A DNA stretch of 6,226 nt. Source: an uncultured Oscillospiraceae bacterium. Its GTDB lineage: Bacteria; Bacillota_A; Clostridia; Oscillospirales; Oscillospiraceae. The notes under the pieces were generated by a model, which was given only the letters and a program-made list of their open reading frames with translations, made no database searches and had not been told where the DNA came from. The stretch lies in the NCBI GenBank assembly GCA_934635515.1, contig CAKTZK010000082.1:1-6226 (forward strand), written 5' to 3'. This document shows, in pieces, positions 5,522 to 6,226 of the stretch. The translations under genes were made by a program, and so were the position numbers. Positions within the stretch are counted from its first letter, which is position 1, and every line of letters starts with the position of its first letter.

Positions 5522-5550
5522 ATTATATACCGGGGAAATGGGTAAATCAA
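5522..5550 (-). promoter_or_regulatory. Promoter of the Rrf2 gene
   Basis: On the minus strand, TTGATT (5550-5545) and TATAAT (5527-5522) are spaced 17 bp. The spacer itself begins and ends with TACC and GGTA (5528-5531 and 5541-5544), a short inverted repeat that could hold an autoregulatory site. Transcription would start near 5515, leaving a very short leader. Confidence 0.75.
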
Positions 5551-5573
5551 TGAAAATTTTTCCGGAAAGGGTA

Positions 5574-5602
5574 TTGACAAATGGGGGAAGTGGGTCTATA
5601 AT
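5574..5602 (+). promoter_or_regulatory. Consensus sigma-A promoter of cysK
   Basis: TTGACA (5574-5579) and TATAAT (5597-5602) with a 17-bp spacer match the sigma-A consensus at every position of both boxes. Transcription should start around 5608-5610. So strong a promoter would normally need repression or attenuation, and candidates for both lie just downstream. Confidence 0.9.
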
Positions 5603-5605
5603 CCG

Positions 5606-5630
5606 TATCAACCTACAAGAAAGGTTGGTA
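5606..5630. promoter_or_regulatory. Inverted repeat over the cysK start site, candidate Rrf2 operator
   Basis: TATCAACCT (5606-5614) and AGGTTGGTA (5622-5630) form 9-base arms with one mismatch, separated by 7 bases. The site covers roughly -3 to +22, a classic place for a repressor. The divergent Rrf2 gene is the obvious owner. The assignment comes from position and symmetry only. Confidence 0.6.
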
Positions 5631-5637
5631 AATAAAA

Positions 5638-5703
5638 ATGAGTTTTACCACCGGCTTCCGATGTTGCCAGGGTGTACGGCACAAGAGGATAACATCCCAT
5701 TAA
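5638..5703 (+). CDS. Putative 21-residue cysteine leader peptide of cysK
   Basis: ATG at 5638-5640 opens a 21-codon frame ending at TAA 5701-5703, about 29 bases into the cysK transcript. Its second half reads RCCQGVRHKRITSH, with two adjacent Cys codons (TGT TGC, 5662-5667) and several Arg, His and Lys codons. Adjacent codons for the end product upstream of a biosynthesis gene are the signature of ribosome-mediated attenuation, and cysK makes cysteine. The RH-containing tail recalls actinobacterial cysteine leader peptides with an RRHVDL motif, but that likeness is from memory and may be chance. The nearest Shine-Dalgarno-like bases (AAAGG, 5620-5624) are 13 bases from the ATG, and the ATG lies in the loop of a small hairpin (TGGTAAA 5626-5632 with TTTACCA 5644-5650), so its translation may itself be regulated. 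Confidence 0.5.
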   Translation: MSFTTGFRCCQGVRHKRITSH

Positions 5704-5911
5704 AATATTCGGCGTATCAAAAAGCCTCGCAGAGTTTGCCGCCCGCAGGCGGAAAAAAATTCAAATCATTTTTCACCGCGACATGTGCGTGGGGAAAAAT
5801 ACTTCTCAGGCTGCAAGTGTGGAATTTTGCCGCAAGGCGGCAAAATTATGCGCGCAGCAGACTGTAAGCCCTTTGCCGGAAAATTCCAAAGGAATTTTCG
5901 ACAGTGAACTT
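5704..5911 (+). promoter_or_regulatory. Structured cysK leader with competing hairpins
   Basis: Three stems stand out: CCGCC/GGCGG at 5739-5743 and 5748-5752; AATTTTGCCGC (5823-5833) with GCGGCAAAATT (5837-5847), a perfect 11 bp; and GAAAATTCC (5879-5887) with GGAATTTTC (5891-5899), a perfect 9 bp. GGAATTTT at 5821-5828 could pair instead with AAAATTCC at 5880-5887, and 5751-5762 could also compete for it. The heptamer TTTGCCG occurs three times (5735, 5826, 5872). Mutually exclusive pairings below a Cys-rich leader peptide suggest attenuation, but no hairpin is followed by a clean U-tract, so a classical terminator is not evident. No known riboswitch core was recognised. Confidence 0.5.
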
Positions 5912-5926
5912 TAGGAGGAATATAAA

Positions 5927-6226
5927 ATGAGCAAGATCTATACATCTGCAGACCAGCTGATCGGTAAGACCCCGCTGCTGGAGCTGGTACATATTGAGCA
6001 GGCCGAGGGCCTGGAGGCCAAGATCCTGGGCAAGCTGGAGTATTTTAACCCCGCCGGCAGCGTGAAGGATCGTATCGCCAAGGCCATGATCGACGATGCC
6101 GAGCAGAAGGGCCTGCTGAAGCCCGGCTCCGTCATCATCGAGCCCACCTCCGGCAACACCGGCATCGGCCTGGCCTCCGTGGCCGCCGCCCGGGGCTACC
6201 GCATTATCATCGTTATGCCCGAGACC
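5927..6226 (+). CDS. cysK: Cysteine synthase (O-acetylserine sulfhydrylase), N-terminal part
   Basis: The first 100 codons of a PLP enzyme that makes L-cysteine from O-acetyl-L-serine and sulfide in the cytosol; the window ends inside the gene, which normally encodes about 305-310 residues. The N-terminus ([14 protein letters not shown]) is typical, NPAGSVKDR (41-49) holds the PLP-binding lysine K47, and [11 protein letters not shown] (73-83) is the phosphate and substrate loop. Start: AGGAGG (5913-5918) is 8 bases ahead of the ATG. Expression is likely set by the consensus promoter, the operator and the long leader. In Bacillus subtilis CysK binds CymR and helps it repress, so a similar partnership with the neighbouring Rrf2 protein is a reasonable thought. 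CysK is favoured over CysM by these motifs, with cystathionine beta-synthase-like forms less likely. Confidence 0.95.
   Translation, partial: MSKIYTSADQLIGKTPLLELVHIEQAEGLEAKILGKLEYFNPAGSVKDRIAKAMIDDAEQKGLLKPGSVIIEPTSGNTGIGLASVAAARGYRIIIVMPET

Noticed and set aside
5665..5681. T-box-like string near AGGGTGTACGGCA
   Set aside because: It differs from the T-box core AGGGTGGNACCGCG, lies at the 5' rather than the 3' end of the leader, and no terminator/antiterminator pair surrounds it. The bases are better explained as codons of the leader peptide.
5538..5867. 109-codon plus-strand frame across the cysK promoter and leader
   Set aside because: It starts upstream of the promoter, so the mapped transcript would not contain its start, and it has no family-like sequence.

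Overview
The window looks like a fairly GC-rich member of the Firmicutes, most like a gut clostridium of the Oscillospiraceae type. This rests on strong AGGAGG-type ribosome binding sites, sigma-A promoters with 17-bp spacers, an EFR1-type flavodoxin/ferredoxin protein, and an Rrf2 regulator divergent from cysK. The taxon is an inference from gene content and style, not from a marker gene.

Left edge (1-272): the junction of an integrated mobile element. Bases 186-230 are the 3' half of a tRNA-Pro(UGG) gene, starting at the anticodon loop and running through the T arm, acceptor strand and CCA, followed by a strong terminator. The 5' half is missing. This is what a tyrosine-recombinase element leaves at its far end after integrating into a tRNA gene, so 1-185 is probably the end of the element (with a terminator for its last gene) and the chromosome resumes after 186.

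Decayed region (273-2028): a short Cys-rich reading frame interrupted by a stop (minus strand), a 28-codon ORF, and a sigma-A promoter driving an OmpR/PhoB-type response regulator with a one-base insertion. This is followed, with a TGATG overlap, by a histidine kinase cut off after its second membrane segment. Its remnant is joined to the tail of an unrelated reading frame, which overlaps (ATGA) the start of another truncated one. About 340 bases without a recognisable gene follow, including a perfect 19-bp hairpin. I read this as the ruin of a two-component/transporter operon.

Intact region (2029-5493): a promoter and a 502-residue protein of unknown function (N-terminal zinc ribbon, C-terminal PriA-like small barrel). 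Then a convergent ArsC/Spx-like thioredoxin-fold protein, whose terminator lies inside the last codons of the 502-residue gene. A flavodoxin plus two [4Fe-4S] protein diverges from it. A bidirectional terminator and an IscR/CymR-like Rrf2 repressor follow on the minus strand.

Right edge (5494-6226): divergent promoters for the Rrf2 gene and cysK (cysteine synthase, cut by the window end). The cysK promoter is a perfect consensus with an inverted repeat over the start site, a likely Rrf2 operator. The roughly 317-nt cysK leader encodes a 21-residue peptide with adjacent Cys codons, then hairpins with mutually exclusive pairings. Together these suggest two layers of sulfur control: an Rrf2 repressor at initiation and a cysteine-sensing leader peptide after initiation. 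This leader is the most interesting feature of the window.
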